Source of the DNA: UBA995 sp035477115
GTDB taxonomy: Bacteria > Bacillota > Sulfobacillia > UBA995
Direction: 5' to 3'
Assembly: GCA_035477115.1 (NCBI GenBank)
Contig: DATIKW010000030.1
Location: forward strand, 40,541 to 104,540
DNA: 64,000 bases
Shown: piece by piece, positions 1 to 8,350 of the stretch
Numbering within the stretch: position 1 is the first letter of the stretch
Layout: every line of letters begins with the position of its first letter
Position numbers and translations under genes: made by a program
The notes under the pieces: generated by a model
Told to the model about the DNA's origin: nothing
Database searches by the model: none
The model's input: the letters and a program-made list of their open reading frames with translations, nothing else

Positions 1-228
1 CCGCACATGGGGCTGAAGATCATCGCCACCGCCTTCATGATCGTGATCATCGGCGGGCTGGGCAGCATCAAGGGCACCGTGGTCTCCTCCCTGCTCATCG
101 GCCAGGTGATGGCTTTCGGGTTCACAATATGGGCGCCGGCCGCCGAGATGGCGCCGTTTGTCATCATGTTGCTGGTATTCCTCATCCGCCCCACGGGCCT
201 GTACGGCAGCCAGTACTTGAGGCGGTGA
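1..228 (+). CDS. Branched-chain amino acid ABC transporter permease, C-terminal part (LivH-like)
   Basis: The reading frame enters from the left edge, so only the last 75 or so residues are seen. They carry two hydrophobic segments, the GGLGSIKGT motif and the ending RPTGLYG, both typical of the C-terminus of LivH-type inner-membrane permeases for leucine, isoleucine and valine. The partner subunits must lie upstream of the window. Hydrophobic amino acid uptake fits the amino acid catabolic genes further along. The family is a confident call; the substrate is inferred. Confidence 0.8.
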   Translation, partial: PHMGLKIIATAFMIVIIGGLGSIKGTVVSSLLIGQVMAFGFTIWAPAAEMAPFVIMLLVFLIRPTGLYGSQYLRR

Positions 229-513
229 CCAGAGCGACGACCGGGGCGGCTTGTGCCCCGGCCGCACGTGAACGTCCGTCAAGCCGGCGCCGACTACGAG
301 AGTGCTGCCCCACCGTCCTCGCGGTCAACCACTGCGAAATTGCCGCTTGATGCGCCCGTGGTGGCCCGAGGGGCATGGGGACCTACTGACTGAAGGACAC
401 GGCGGGGCGGGGAGGAATCATCCGGGTTAAGGGCGAATACCCCATTCGCAGTCTCATTATTCCGCCAGAGCGACCTGCCACGGCCGCCCGGCGGGGGGAA
501 AGGCGGTGCAATT
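229..513. other. Intergenic region without a supported gene
   Basis: This 285-base gap holds only shadow reading frames. A 7-bp stem (CCGGGGC at 241-247 with GCCCCGG at 255-261) just after the permease stop could be a weak terminator, but no T-run follows. The 3' part should contain the promoter of the symporter, but I see no convincing -35/-10 pair. No glycine riboswitch core is recognisable. Confidence 0.4.
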
Positions 514-1875
514 ATGCTCGAGACCCTGCTGGATTTCAACGCTAGGCTGAATTCGCTGGTGTGGGGTCCGCCGATGTTGGCGCTCATCGTTGGCGCCGGC
601 ATCATCTTCACCGTGGTTGCCCGCTTCGTGCAGTTCGCCCGGTTGGGGCAAGCCTTCCGGGAGGTGGCCGGCTGGCGGCGGGCGGCCGAAGGTCAGGGAG
701 ATCTAGCCCCGTTCAAGGCGATGTCGGTGGCGATGGCCGGGACGGTCGGCGTGGGCAACATCGCCGGCGTCGCCACGGCGATCGCCCTCGGCGGTCCCGG
801 AGCGCTGTTCTGGATGTGGGTGTCGGGTGTGCTGGGCATGGCCACGAAGATGTTCGAGGTCATTCTGGGCGTCCACTATCGGGCACGGGACGCCGAGGGA
901 CAGATCATCGGCGGCCCCATGCAGTACATCACCCGGGGTCTGGGACCATCCTGGAAGTGGATGGCCGCCGTGTTCTGCGTCTTCGGGGCATTCTCCGCTT
1001 TCGGCATCGGCAACATGGTCCAGGCGAACTCGGTTGCCGCCGGGCTGGCCAGGTACGGCGTGCCTCTGTGGGTCACGGGTGTCGCATTGATCGTGCTGGT
1101 CGGGCTGGTAACCATCGGCGGCATCCGCCGCATCGCGTTGGTCGCCTCGGTCATCGTGCCCTTCATGATTGCCCTCTATCTTATAGGTTCCCTCGGCATC
1201 CTGGTGACGCGCCTGGGTCAGTTGCCGGAAGCCCTGGCGCTGATCTTCCGCCATGCTTTCACTCCCGCCGCCCCTATCGGCGGTTTCGCCGGCGCATCGG
1301 TGCTGATGGCGATGCGCTATGGCATCGCCCGCGGCGTATTCTCCAACGAGGCGGGGCTGGGCAGCGCCCCCATGGCCCACGCCACCGCTCAGACCGACCA
1401 CCCGGCCCGCCAGGGGCTGTGGGGAGTCTTCGAGGTGTTCGTGGACACCATCGTGATCTGCAGCGCGACCGGTCTGGCCATCGTGCTGACCGGCGTGTGG
1501 ACGGGCGGCGCCACGGGTGCGGCGCTGACCATGGAGGCATTCAAGAGCATCTTCGGCGTGGTGGGAGGCGTCGTGGTCGTCATCGCCATGGCGCTGACGG
1601 CGTATGACACGGCGCTCGCCTGGTGCTACTATGGGGAGACCTGCGTATCCTACCTTGGCGGTCCGCGGTCCCGTATGCCCTATCGGGTGGTATTCCTGCC
1701 CTTCCTGCTCGTCGGTGCCATGGGCCGGCTGCCGGCCGTGTGGGACATAGCCGATACCCTGAACGGGCTGATGGCCATACCCAACCTCATCGCCTTGTTG
1801 GCGCTGATGGGCATCGCCGTCAAGCTGCTGCTCGACTTCCAGAAGGGGGCGACCTGGCAACCCCCGGCCGACTGA
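514..1875 (+). CDS. Sodium:alanine/glycine symporter (AGCS family)
   Basis: 453 residues with about ten hydrophobic helices. Family signatures are visible: GTVGVGNIAGVATAIALGGPGALFW-type glycine-rich sequence around residues 70-100, the FGIGNMVQANSVA segment, NEAGLGSAPMAHA near residue 275 and WCYYGE near residue 370. AGCS proteins couple Na+ (sometimes H+) entry to uptake of alanine or glycine. Start is the ATG after a purine-rich GGGGGAAAGG. A second member lies at 38040-39392 on the other strand, next to alanine dehydrogenase. This copy stands alone, followed by a hairpin. Family certain; substrate inferred. Confidence 0.95.
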   Translation: MLETLLDFNARLNSLVWGPPMLALIVGAGIIFTVVARFVQFARLGQAFREVAGWRRAAEGQGDLAPFKAMSVAMAGTVGVGNIAGVATAIALGGPGALFWMWVSGVLGMATKMFEVILGVHYRARDAEGQIIGGPMQYITRGLGPSWKWMAAVFCVFGAFSAFGIGNMVQANSVAAGLARYGVPLWVTGVALIVLVGLVTIGGIRRIALVASVIVPFMIALYLIGSLGILVTRLGQLPEALALIFRHAFTPAAPIGGFAGASVLMAMRYGIARGVFSNEAGLGSAPMAHATAQTDHPARQGLWGVFEVFVDTIVICSATGLAIVLTGVWTGGATGAALTMEAFKSIFGVVGGVVVVIAMALTAYDTALAWCYYGETCVSYLGGPRSRMPYRVVFLPFLLVGAMGRLPAVWDIADTLNGLMAIPNLIALLALMGIAVKLLLDFQKGATWQPPAD

Positions 1876-1903
1876 GGTCGCGGCAAATCGCGCAGTCCCT
1901 GCA

Positions 1904-1927
1904 GGGACCCGGTGGGAGCCGGGTCCC
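1904..1927 (+). terminator. Hairpin after the symporter
   Basis: Perfect 9-bp stem GGGACCCGG / CCGGGTCCC with a 6-base loop (TGGGAG), 28 bases after the symporter stop. No T-run follows, so it may work as a rho-dependent or mRNA-stabilising element rather than a classical intrinsic terminator. It separates the symporter from the spoIIIA operon. Confidence 0.5.
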
Positions 1928-1974
1928 TCGCCATTCCCTGCCCCGGCGTCCACTGGCAAAGTGTTCCTGTTCCG

Positions 1975-2003
1975 GCATAGGCGACCGTGGCTTCCCATAT
2001 ATC
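1975..2003 (+). promoter_or_regulatory. Candidate sigma-E-type promoter of the spoIIIA operon
   Basis: GCATAGG (1975-1981), a 14-base spacer, then CATATATC (1996-2003), about 20 bases before the spoIIIAA start. The Bacillus sigma-E consensus is roughly KMATATT, 14-15 bases, CATACANT; each half matches 5 of 7 constrained positions. In B. subtilis this operon is transcribed in the mother cell by sigma-E, so position and type agree. This is a pattern match by eye, not a scored one. Confidence 0.4.
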
Positions 2004-2024
2004 TGGTGAGCGGGGTGATGTCCG

Positions 2025-2981
2025 GTGAGCCCGGCCTGGGTTCCTCCCGTGGTCTTGGAACGCTTGCCCGCCCAGCTGCGGCGCTGTCTTGTACGTATGC
2101 GGCTGGAAGACGTGGAGGAGATCCGGCTGAGCGCCGGGCGTCCCCTCATCGTGGTGGGCCGCGGCGGCGATATCTTCGTCACCGCCGAGGGGGAACCGAC
2201 CTGCCGCCAGGACGGAGCCTTGGCGGTGACCTGGGAACTCGTTCAGGACGCTCTGCAGCTCATGACCCGCAGCTCCGCATATGCCCTGGAAGAGGAGTTC
2301 CGCCGCGGGTACTTGAGTCTGCCCGGGGGGCACCGGGTGGGCATGGTAGGTCGAGCCGTCCTCGAAGGCGGCCGCGTGCGAACGCTGCGGGACGTAGCAG
2401 GCCTGAACATCCGACTGGCCCGCGAAGTCCGCGGTGCCGCCGATGCGCTGGTGGCAGTCGTGCTGGAAGATCGCGTGCCCAGGAGCCTGCTCCTCCTGTC
2501 GCCGCCGCGGGGCGGCAAGACTACCGTCCTGCGCGACCTCGTGCGCCAGGTCAGCGATCGCGGTTATCGCGTGGGCCTGGTGGACGAACGCTCGGAACTT
2601 GCCGGCTCAGTGAACGGGCTGCCTCAACTGGAGGTGGGCATTCGTACTGATGTCCTCGACGCGTGTCCCAAGGCGGAAGGCATCTACATCTTGCTCCGGG
2701 CTATGGGGTCCCAGGTCATCGCCTGCGATGAGATCGGGGACGAGGATGAGGCGGCGGCGCTCGCCGACGCCGCGCGGGCAGGGGTTCGGGTCATGGCTAC
2801 CGCTCACGCGTCTGGTCTGGACGATGCGATGGCCCGTCCCGCCCTCGGCATTACCCTGCGCCAAGGGGTGTTCGAGCGGGTCGGGGTATTGAGCCGGCGT
2901 TTGGGTCCGGCGACGCTGGAGGAGGTCCTCTCCATCGGCCCCCATCCCGGCCTGAGGGTCCGTCGGGGGGGGAAGGGGTGA
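2025..2981 (+). CDS. spoIIIAA: Stage III sporulation protein AA (ATPase)
   Basis: 318 residues, the usual length. It carries a P-loop PPRGGKTT at about residues 160-167 and a later DEIGDEDEA segment (Walker B-like, around residue 237) in the fold of type II/IV secretion ATPases. SpoIIIAA sits in the mother cell and powers or assembles the SpoIIIA-SpoIIQ channel that joins mother cell and forespore during engulfment. Start is a GTG at 2025; its Shine-Dalgarno site is weak. First gene of a complete, tightly packed AA-AH operon. Overlaps spoIIIAB by four bases. Confidence 0.97.
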   Translation: MSPAWVPPVVLERLPAQLRRCLVRMRLEDVEEIRLSAGRPLIVVGRGGDIFVTAEGEPTCRQDGALAVTWELVQDALQLMTRSSAYALEEEFRRGYLSLPGGHRVGMVGRAVLEGGRVRTLRDVAGLNIRLAREVRGAADALVAVVLEDRVPRSLLLLSPPRGGKTTVLRDLVRQVSDRGYRVGLVDERSELAGSVNGLPQLEVGIRTDVLDACPKAEGIYILLRAMGSQVIACDEIGDEDEAAALADAARAGVRVMATAHASGLDDAMARPALGITLRQGVFERVGVLSRRLGPATLEEVLSIGPHPGLRVRRGGKG

Positions 2982-3493
2982 TGCGGGAGATGGCCGGCGC
3001 CGCGCTGGTGCTGGCGACCGGGTATGGGATAGGGAAGGTGCTGGCCGGGCCGTTCGCGCGGCGCCCCGGGCAACTGCGCGATCTGCAGATGGCCATCGCC
3101 GTGCTGGATACGGAGATATGGCACGGATGCAGCATGCTTCCCGACGCCATGAGTCGTGCTGCCCGTGCTGTGGCCGACCCGGCCGCGGTGCTCTTCGCGG
3201 AAACGGCCCGCCTGCTCGCTCCGGGCCTGGGTGCCGCCGAGGCCTGGAGTCGCGCGGTGGACAGGTTCTATCCGGACAGCGCCTGCGACGAGGATGACCG
3301 GGCGATCCTGCTGTCCCTGGGACCGCTACTGGGCCGGTCGGACCGGGAGGACCAGCGCCGGCACCTCCAGCTCCTCCGCGAACGGCTGGCAGGCCAAGAA
3401 GCCCGGGCCATGGTGGCACGACAGAGGTACGAACGCCTGTGGTCCTACGTAGGGGTCCTGTCGGCGGCCGCCGTGATACTGGTCTTCGCTTGA
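2978..3493 (+). CDS. spoIIIAB: Stage III sporulation protein AB
   Basis: 171 residues with a hydrophobic helix at the N-terminus (about 5-22) and another at the very C-terminus (about 153-170), flanking a helical, arginine-rich cytoplasmic middle. This is the layout of SpoIIIAB, a GspF-like platform protein that contacts the SpoIIIAA ATPase. Start is GTG 2978, overlapping the spoIIIAA stop; ATG 2981 is an equally possible start. Sequence conservation in this family is modest, so the call leans on size, topology and position. Confidence 0.93.
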   Translation: MMREMAGAALVLATGYGIGKVLAGPFARRPGQLRDLQMAIAVLDTEIWHGCSMLPDAMSRAARAVADPAAVLFAETARLLAPGLGAAEAWSRAVDRFYPDSACDEDDRAILLSLGPLLGRSDREDQRRHLQLLRERLAGQEARAMVARQRYERLWSYVGVLSAAAVILVFA

Positions 3494-3508
3494 CGGGAGG
3501 TGGAGCAC

Positions 3509-3706
3509 TTGGACGTGGGGTTGATATTCAAGATCGCGGGGATCGGCATCCTCATCTCCGTCCTGAACATGGTCCTCAAGCAGGCCCAAAAGGACGAGCA
3601 AGCCCAGATGCTGACGCTGGCCGGCGTGGTGATCGTGCTGATGATGGTGATTCAGCTGATCAATGACCTGTTCCAGACAGTGAGGACCATGTTCAGGCTG
3701 TACTAG
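3509..3706 (+). CDS. spoIIIAC: Stage III sporulation protein AC
   Basis: About 65 residues, two transmembrane helices (roughly 3-22 and 36-55) joined by a short polar loop with KQAQKDEQAQ. SpoIIIAC and AD are small membrane subunits of the SpoIIIA channel. I place the start at TTG 3509, because GGGAGG (3495-3500) lies 8 bases before it and the product then aligns with the family start; the in-frame GTG at 3500 overlaps that ribosome binding site. Confidence 0.93.
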   Translation: MDVGLIFKIAGIGILISVLNMVLKQAQKDEQAQMLTLAGVVIVLMMVIQLINDLFQTVRTMFRLY

Positions 3707-3718
3707 GGGCGTTGGACG

Positions 3719-4105
3719 GTGCAAATCCTGCAGGTAGCCGGATTGGCTCTAGTTACCGTCGCCATGTTGTTGATCATCAGGCAGGATCGGCCGGAGTTGG
3801 CGGTGCAACTGGGGCTGGCCCTGGGAGCGCTGGTGTTCGGCCTGGTCATCGGCGAACTTTCCGGCATCGTTGACGGCATCCAGGCCCTTGCTGGGAAGGC
3901 CGGCGTGGATCGGCATCACCTGGCCACCGTATTCCGGATCATCGGCGTGGCCTACGTGGCGGAGTTCGCCGGCCAGGTGTGCCGCGATGCCGGTGAGGGC
4001 GCGGTGGCGGGGAAAGTGGAGATGGCGGGCAAGGTGTTGATCCTCGCCCTGGCCTTTCCCATCATCCTGGCGGTCTTGGACGCGGTATTGCGGCTCCTGC
4101 CTTGA
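3719..4105 (+). CDS. spoIIIAD: Stage III sporulation protein AD
   Basis: 128 residues, hydrophobic, with three to four predicted helices (about 5-22, 28-50 and 105-125) and the conserved central stretch ending in RIIGVAYVAEFAGQVCRDAGE, which is strongly typical of SpoIIIAD. It is a membrane subunit of the mother-cell/forespore channel. GTG start, 12 bases after spoIIIAC. Confidence 0.96.
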   Translation: MQILQVAGLALVTVAMLLIIRQDRPELAVQLGLALGALVFGLVIGELSGIVDGIQALAGKAGVDRHHLATVFRIIGVAYVAEFAGQVCRDAGEGAVAGKVEMAGKVLILALAFPIILAVLDAVLRLLP

Positions 4106-4121
4106 TCGAGGAGGTCGGCTG

Positions 4122-5300
4122 ATGCGAGGGGCGGCCTGGGCCGTGCTGGTGCTGGGCATCGTGGGGATGGTATCGTCACCGGTGCGGGCGTCCTCGGCGG
4201 CCCCGGTCCAGCCGGTCGGCGAGGCCGGCTATCTGGCGGAAGCGCTCGATCTCGGGGGGATTGACGAATTCCTCAAGCGCCTGGAACGTGACCTGGACCA
4301 GCATGCCGCCCCCATCACCTTGCGCGAAGTGCTGGGCCTGTTCGAGAGCGGGCGCGGCTATGACTTCGGGGCGCTGGCCTGGGGCGTCGCCCGGAGACTG
4401 GCGGATGAGTTTCTGGGGAGCTTGACCGTCCTGGGCAGCCTCCTGGTGTTGATCGTCTTGTGTGGGGTGTTGCGGAACTTGCAGTCGGCCTTCGCCGGCG
4501 ACGAAGTCACCCGCATCGCCTATTTCGCATGTTACCTGGTCCTGGTTCACATGGCCGCCGCCGGCTTCCTGATGGCCGTGGACCTCGCCCAGGGGGTCGT
4601 GCGCGATCTCGTCGGCTTCATGCAGGCCGTGCTGCCGGTCATGATTACCCTGCTGTTGGGCATGGGCGCCTTGACGACCGCCGGCCTGCTTCACCCCCTC
4701 TTGCTTGCCGGGACCCAGATCGTGGCAGTGGTGGTTGCCGACGTGGTATTGCCGATGATCCTGTTCTCCGCGGCTTGCGATCTCGCGTCATCGGCGCTCC
4801 CCGAGCAGCGGCTGCGGGGGCTCGCGATCCTGTTACGGCAAGCGGCCATCGTAATGCTGGGAATCCTGTTTACCGGGTTTCTGGGGATAGTGGCCGTTCA
4901 GGGAGCCGCAGGGGCCGTGGCGGACGGGGTCGCCTTACGTACGACGAAGTTCTTGGCCGGCGCTTTCATCCCCGTGGTCGGGGGGTTATTCGCCGATGCG
5001 GTGGAACTGGTATTCGGCTCGACCCAGATACTGAAGATGGCGGTGGGCGTGCTGGGCATGATGGCGCTCGTCGCCTTCACCGTCTTTCCGCTGGCCAAGT
5101 TGGCCGCGTTGGCCGTCAGCTATCGCCTGGCATCAGTCCTGGCGGGACCCTTTGATGTCCAGGTCATCGCAGACACGCTCGCCGGGGTGGCGAACGGACT
5201 GACCCTGATCGGCGTGGCCGCCGCCGTCGTGTGCCTGGTGTTTCTGGTGTCGCTCGCCGCGCTCCTGGGAGCCGGCAACGCCGTGGTGATGCTACGGTGA
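4122..5300 (+). CDS. spoIIIAE: Stage III sporulation protein AE
   Basis: 392 residues: an N-terminal signal-like helix (residues 4-24), an extracytoplasmic segment with FLKRLERDL, then about seven hydrophobic helices. SpoIIIAE is the largest polytopic subunit of the SpoIIIA complex. ATG start with GAGGAGGT upstream, 16 bases after spoIIIAD. Length matches the family. Confidence 0.96.
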   Translation: MRGAAWAVLVLGIVGMVSSPVRASSAAPVQPVGEAGYLAEALDLGGIDEFLKRLERDLDQHAAPITLREVLGLFESGRGYDFGALAWGVARRLADEFLGSLTVLGSLLVLIVLCGVLRNLQSAFAGDEVTRIAYFACYLVLVHMAAAGFLMAVDLAQGVVRDLVGFMQAVLPVMITLLLGMGALTTAGLLHPLLLAGTQIVAVVVADVVLPMILFSAACDLASSALPEQRLRGLAILLRQAAIVMLGILFTGFLGIVAVQGAAGAVADGVALRTTKFLAGAFIPVVGGLFADAVELVFGSTQILKMAVGVLGMMALVAFTVFPLAKLAALAVSYRLASVLAGPFDVQVIADTLAGVANGLTLIGVAAAVVCLVFLVSLAALLGAGNAVVMLR

Positions 5301-5310
5301 GGTGATCGAT

Positions 5311-5823
5311 ATGGAGGCGCTTGCCGCCTGGCTTCGAGAGATCATCGTCCTGCTGTTCCTGGTGACGGTGATCGAGAACCTGGTGCCGCTGCGGGTCACC
5401 CGGGGCTACGTGCGGTTGGCCACAGGATTGTTGCTGGTGGTCGCCGTCGCCCGTCCCTTGCTGCCCCTTGCCGCCGGCCCAGGCTGGGAAGACGGTTGGT
5501 GGGAAGGATCGCTTCGGGTTCGCGTCCTCCAGCTTCCCGATGCTGCCGCCCTGGAAGAGGGGCAGCGCCGCAGGGCCGTCGAGCTATACCGGCAGGCGCT
5601 GCAGGCGGAGGCGGATCGGGTCCTCGCCGACGTCCCGGGGAGCGGAGCATCGACGGTGCGCCTGGTGATTGAGTCGGATCCTCGTGCCGCGGATTTCGGG
5701 CAGGTAAGCCGGATCACGGTTCAGATGGAGGGCGGTTCGGAGGCGGCTGAGCACGTTCGAAGCGCTTTGGCCGCCCACTTCCAGCTGTCCGGGGACGACG
5801 TGAAGATCGCAACCCGCCGCTGA
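5311..5823 (+). CDS. spoIIIAF: Stage III sporulation protein AF
   Basis: 170 residues with two N-terminal transmembrane helices (about 8-26 and 32-52) and a soluble C-terminal domain of the ring-forming type (ARRLVIE/ITVQMEG-like strands, residues 110-165). I start at ATG 5311, which follows GGTGAGGTG at good distance and gives the usual short N-terminus; an in-frame GTG at 5302 is less likely. Part of the SpoIIIA channel. Confidence 0.94.
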   Translation: MEALAAWLREIIVLLFLVTVIENLVPLRVTRGYVRLATGLLLVVAVARPLLPLAAGPGWEDGWWEGSLRVRVLQLPDAAALEEGQRRRAVELYRQALQAEADRVLADVPGSGASTVRLVIESDPRAADFGQVSRITVQMEGGSEAAEHVRSALAAHFQLSGDDVKIATRR

Positions 5824-5842
5824 ACCAGGGGGTTGGGCAATC

Positions 5843-6475
5843 ATGAAGGAGTCGGGCTTCTGGCTGAGGATTCTGCCCCTACCGGTACGCGAACGCCTGT
5901 TACGGATGGGCCTCAAGGAGAATCAGATCGAGGTGCTCGTGCGTCTCACGCTCTTGGGTTTGCTGGGACTGGCGCTGCTCCGATTCCCGGGTGCGGGGCC
6001 GGCGAGGCTCCCGGACGCCGCGGCACCGCCGGCTGCCGGCTCAGATAGGGCCGACCACACCGCGGGCGCGGGCTGGCGGGACGAGGAGCGCACCCTGGAA
6101 GGTGAACTGGAGTCGGTGCTCAGCATGGTCCGGGGAGCGGGCAGGGTGAGAGTGAGCATCGTCCTTGAAGCGACGAGCGAGCGACGGTTCGGGAAGAACG
6201 TGAGTGAGGATGTCGAACGCACTGAAGAGAGGGATGCCGACGGCGGTACCAGGACGGTTGAGCTGATCAGCCGGACGGAAGAGATGGTCCTCGCTCGCCA
6301 GGGCGGCGAGGATCAGGCGGTCGTGGTCACCCTGCTGCGGCCCCGGGTTACCGGCGCCGTGGTGGTGGTGGAAGGCGGCGCCGACCCCCGAGTACGAGCG
6401 GAGATGAGCAGGGCTTTACAGGCTCTGCTGGGACTGGCCCCGCACAAGATTCAGATCCTGACGATGAGGAGGTGA
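5843..6475 (+). CDS. spoIIIAG: Stage III sporulation protein AG
   Basis: 210 residues with a single membrane helix at about 34-50, then a linker and a ring-building domain carrying GAGRVRVSIVLEA (about residues 92-104) and a C-terminal ALLGLAPHKIQILTM. SpoIIIAG forms a large ring in the intermembrane space. The domain between the two conserved parts contains a charged insertion, as is normal for this family. Confidence 0.96.
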   Translation: MKESGFWLRILPLPVRERLLRMGLKENQIEVLVRLTLLGLLGLALLRFPGAGPARLPDAAAPPAAGSDRADHTAGAGWRDEERTLEGELESVLSMVRGAGRVRVSIVLEATSERRFGKNVSEDVERTEERDADGGTRTVELISRTEEMVLARQGGEDQAVVVTLLRPRVTGAVVVVEGGADPRVRAEMSRALQALLGLAPHKIQILTMRR

Positions 6476-6479
6476 GCCT

Positions 6480-7025
6480 GTGGTAATCGGTCGGGACAGC
6501 CTCGTGCGACTCACGATTTTCCTGGCCGTCGTGGCGCTCTTGATCTGGTACGTGAGCGGCCATCATGGACCGTTCCTCCGCCGTTACCTCGGCGGCGAGG
6601 GCGACTGGGGAAGGACCGAGCAGGTGGCGGTGCCCGTGGTCCCCGCTCCCGACCCGCCTCCCGCTCCCGACCCGCCGCCCGACTTCTTCGTGGAGTTCCG
6701 CTTCGAGCGGGAACGAGTGCGAAGTCAGCAGGCAGAACATCTCAGGGAACTCATGGAAAACGCGAAAATAGACGACACTACCCGTCGCGAGGCGGCGGTC
6801 GGATGGCTGACGCTCACCGAGCGCATGGGCCAGGAAGTGGATGCGGAAAACCTCATCCGCGCCCGAGGGTTCGCCGATGCCCTGGTGGTGTTGAAAGATG
6901 ACGCTGCCACGGTTATCGTCCGCGCCAACCAACTGACCCCCTTGGAAGTCGCCCGTATTGCTGACATCGTCATCCGGACCGCCGGCGTGCGGCCCGAGAA
7001 CATCTCCGTCCAGGCAAGACCTTGA
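6480..7025 (+). CDS. spoIIIAH: Stage III sporulation protein AH
   Basis: 181 residues: one membrane helix (about 8-24), a Pro/Asp/Pro-rich linker with two PAPDPPP repeats, and a C-terminal YscJ/FliF-like ring domain. SpoIIIAH binds forespore SpoIIQ to bridge the two membranes; spoIIQ itself is not in the window. GTG start with AGGAGGTG seven bases upstream. Last gene of the operon; 116 bases of untranslated sequence follow. Confidence 0.95.
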   Translation: MVIGRDSLVRLTIFLAVVALLIWYVSGHHGPFLRRYLGGEGDWGRTEQVAVPVVPAPDPPPAPDPPPDFFVEFRFERERVRSQQAEHLRELMENAKIDDTTRREAAVGWLTLTERMGQEVDAENLIRARGFADALVVLKDDAATVIVRANQLTPLEVARIADIVIRTAGVRPENISVQARP

Positions 7026-7141
7026 GGAGGCAGGAATTGCCCCCCCCTGGACGAATACTGAACGGCACCTGCCCGGTACCACGGGCGTAATAACCGCCGT
7101 GCTGCGGCAAATAACATGGGACAGGGGGTGAATCGCCGCTC

Positions 7142-7549
7142 ATGGCGCCCACGCAATTCGAGTCCGACGCGAACGTGAACGCGGATGCGGTATCGAGCTT
7201 GAGGATCTCCGATGAAGTGGTAGCGACCATCGCCGGCATCGCCGCCACCGAAGTCGACGGCATCGCCGGTATGAGCGCCGGTCTGGTGAGTGGGATCAGC
7301 GAGATGCTCGGCAAGAAGACCTTCGCCCGAGGGGCGCGGGTCGAGGTGGGCGAGAAGGAGACGGCGATGGACCTCTACGTCGTCGTCGAGTATGGAGTGC
7401 GGATCCCCGAAGTGGCGCAGCGGGTGCAGGAGAATGTCAAACGTGCGGTGGAGAGCATGACCGGGCTCGACGTGGTCCAGGTCAATGTTCATGTTCAGGG
7501 AGTTGTCTTCCACCGGGAAGGCAAGGAAGAAGAGGTGAGGGTTCGCTGA
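7142..7549 (+). CDS. Asp23/Gls24 family envelope stress protein
   Basis: 135 residues with the family core: ISDEVVATIAGIAATEVDGIAGM near residue 22 and VEYGVRIPEVAQRVQENVKRAVE near residue 80. Asp23/YqhY-type proteins lie under the membrane and are linked to lipid supply and envelope stress. The gene overlaps the next (amaP-like) by one base, consistent with the known Asp23-AmaP partnership. A spacer of 116 bases separates it from spoIIIAH and may hold its promoter. Confidence 0.95.
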   Translation: MAPTQFESDANVNADAVSSLRISDEVVATIAGIAATEVDGIAGMSAGLVSGISEMLGKKTFARGARVEVGEKETAMDLYVVVEYGVRIPEVAQRVQENVKRAVESMTGLDVVQVNVHVQGVVFHREGKEEEVRVR

Positions 7550-8088
7550 TGGGCGTATTCGACCGCGTGGTGCTGACAATCTTCGCCCTCAGTAATGCCC
7601 TGCTATCCGCGCTCCTGTTGGCAGTGCTCCTCGGCTGGACCGCACCGCTCGCGTACGTGCAGTCCTACCTCCAGGAACCTCGCGGTCAATGGCTTCTCGG
7701 CAGCCTGGCTGCCATCATGCTGGCGGTCAGCAGCCGGTTTCTTTACTATGGCATGCGGCGGCCGGGGCAGCGGCGGTCCCTCGTCCACGAAGGGCCGTTG
7801 GGCGAGACGACGATATCGCTTGGAGCAGTGGAGAGCCTGGTCGCGAAGGTGGTCCGGCAGGTGCGCGGGGTGCGGGAGATCCGACCGCGGGTCAACCTCC
7901 TGGACGGCAATGTCCACGTGTTCATTCGAGCTGTGGTCGGCTCGGACGTGTGCGTGCCCGAGTGGAGTGAAGAGGTGCAGCGGACAGTCCGCAACCAGGT
8001 CCGGACCATAGTGGGGGTCGACGTTGCCCAAGTACGCGTCTTCGTGAACAACATCAGCAGCGAACCGCGACGGGGGCGGCTGGAGTAG
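7549..8088 (+). CDS. amaP: AmaP-like alkaline shock membrane anchor protein
   Basis: 179 residues with two N-terminal transmembrane helices (about 6-30 and 45-65) followed by a soluble domain resembling Asp23 itself (LGAVESLVAKVVRQVRGVREI and a C-terminal VRTIVGVDVAQVRVFVNNI). AmaP tethers Asp23 to the membrane. ATG start overlaps the stop of the Asp23-like gene. Confidence 0.9.
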   Translation: MGVFDRVVLTIFALSNALLSALLLAVLLGWTAPLAYVQSYLQEPRGQWLLGSLAAIMLAVSSRFLYYGMRRPGQRRSLVHEGPLGETTISLGAVESLVAKVVRQVRGVREIRPRVNLLDGNVHVFIRAVVGSDVCVPEWSEEVQRTVRNQVRTIVGVDVAQVRVFVNNISSEPRRGRLE

Positions 8089-8107
8089 TGGGGGGAGCGA
8101 AGGCGGA

Positions 8108-8344
8108 GTGAAGAAGCCACCCCTCGATCTTTGGGAGAGGGCGTTCTCGCAGAGCCGAGGCAGGATCCTGGGTTCGCTGGCCGGACTCGGGTTCGGCATC
8201 CTGGTGATGACCGTCGGTCTCCTGTGGACTATCTTCTTGGTGCTGTGCATCGCCGCGGGGTACTTCGTGGGCCGCCGGCTGGACGAGGGCAAGGAGGACC
8301 TCATGGACGTGTTGGACAGACTCTTGCCGCCAGGACACTCCTGA
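8108..8344 (+). CDS. DUF2273 family small membrane protein
   Basis: 78 residues with a long hydrophobic region (about 22-56, two helices) and a charged end (RRLDEGKEDLMDVLDRLL). DUF2273 proteins are usual partners of Asp23/AmaP genes in Bacillota and probably sit in the same membrane assembly. GTG start after GGGGGGAGCGAAGGCGG. Function unknown. Confidence 0.88.
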   Translation: MKKPPLDLWERAFSQSRGRILGSLAGLGFGILVMTVGLLWTIFLVLCIAAGYFVGRRLDEGKEDLMDVLDRLLPPGHS

Positions 8345-8350
8345 AGACGC

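Noticed and set aside
229..513. Riboswitch or small gene before the first symporter
   Set aside because: No conserved aptamer core, no ribosome binding site with a meaningful short frame.
703..1998. Long minus-strand frame of 431 codons opposite the symporter
   Set aside because: It is the antisense shadow of a clear transporter, rich in His/Asp/Gly/Arg with no family motif; a product of high G+C codon bias.
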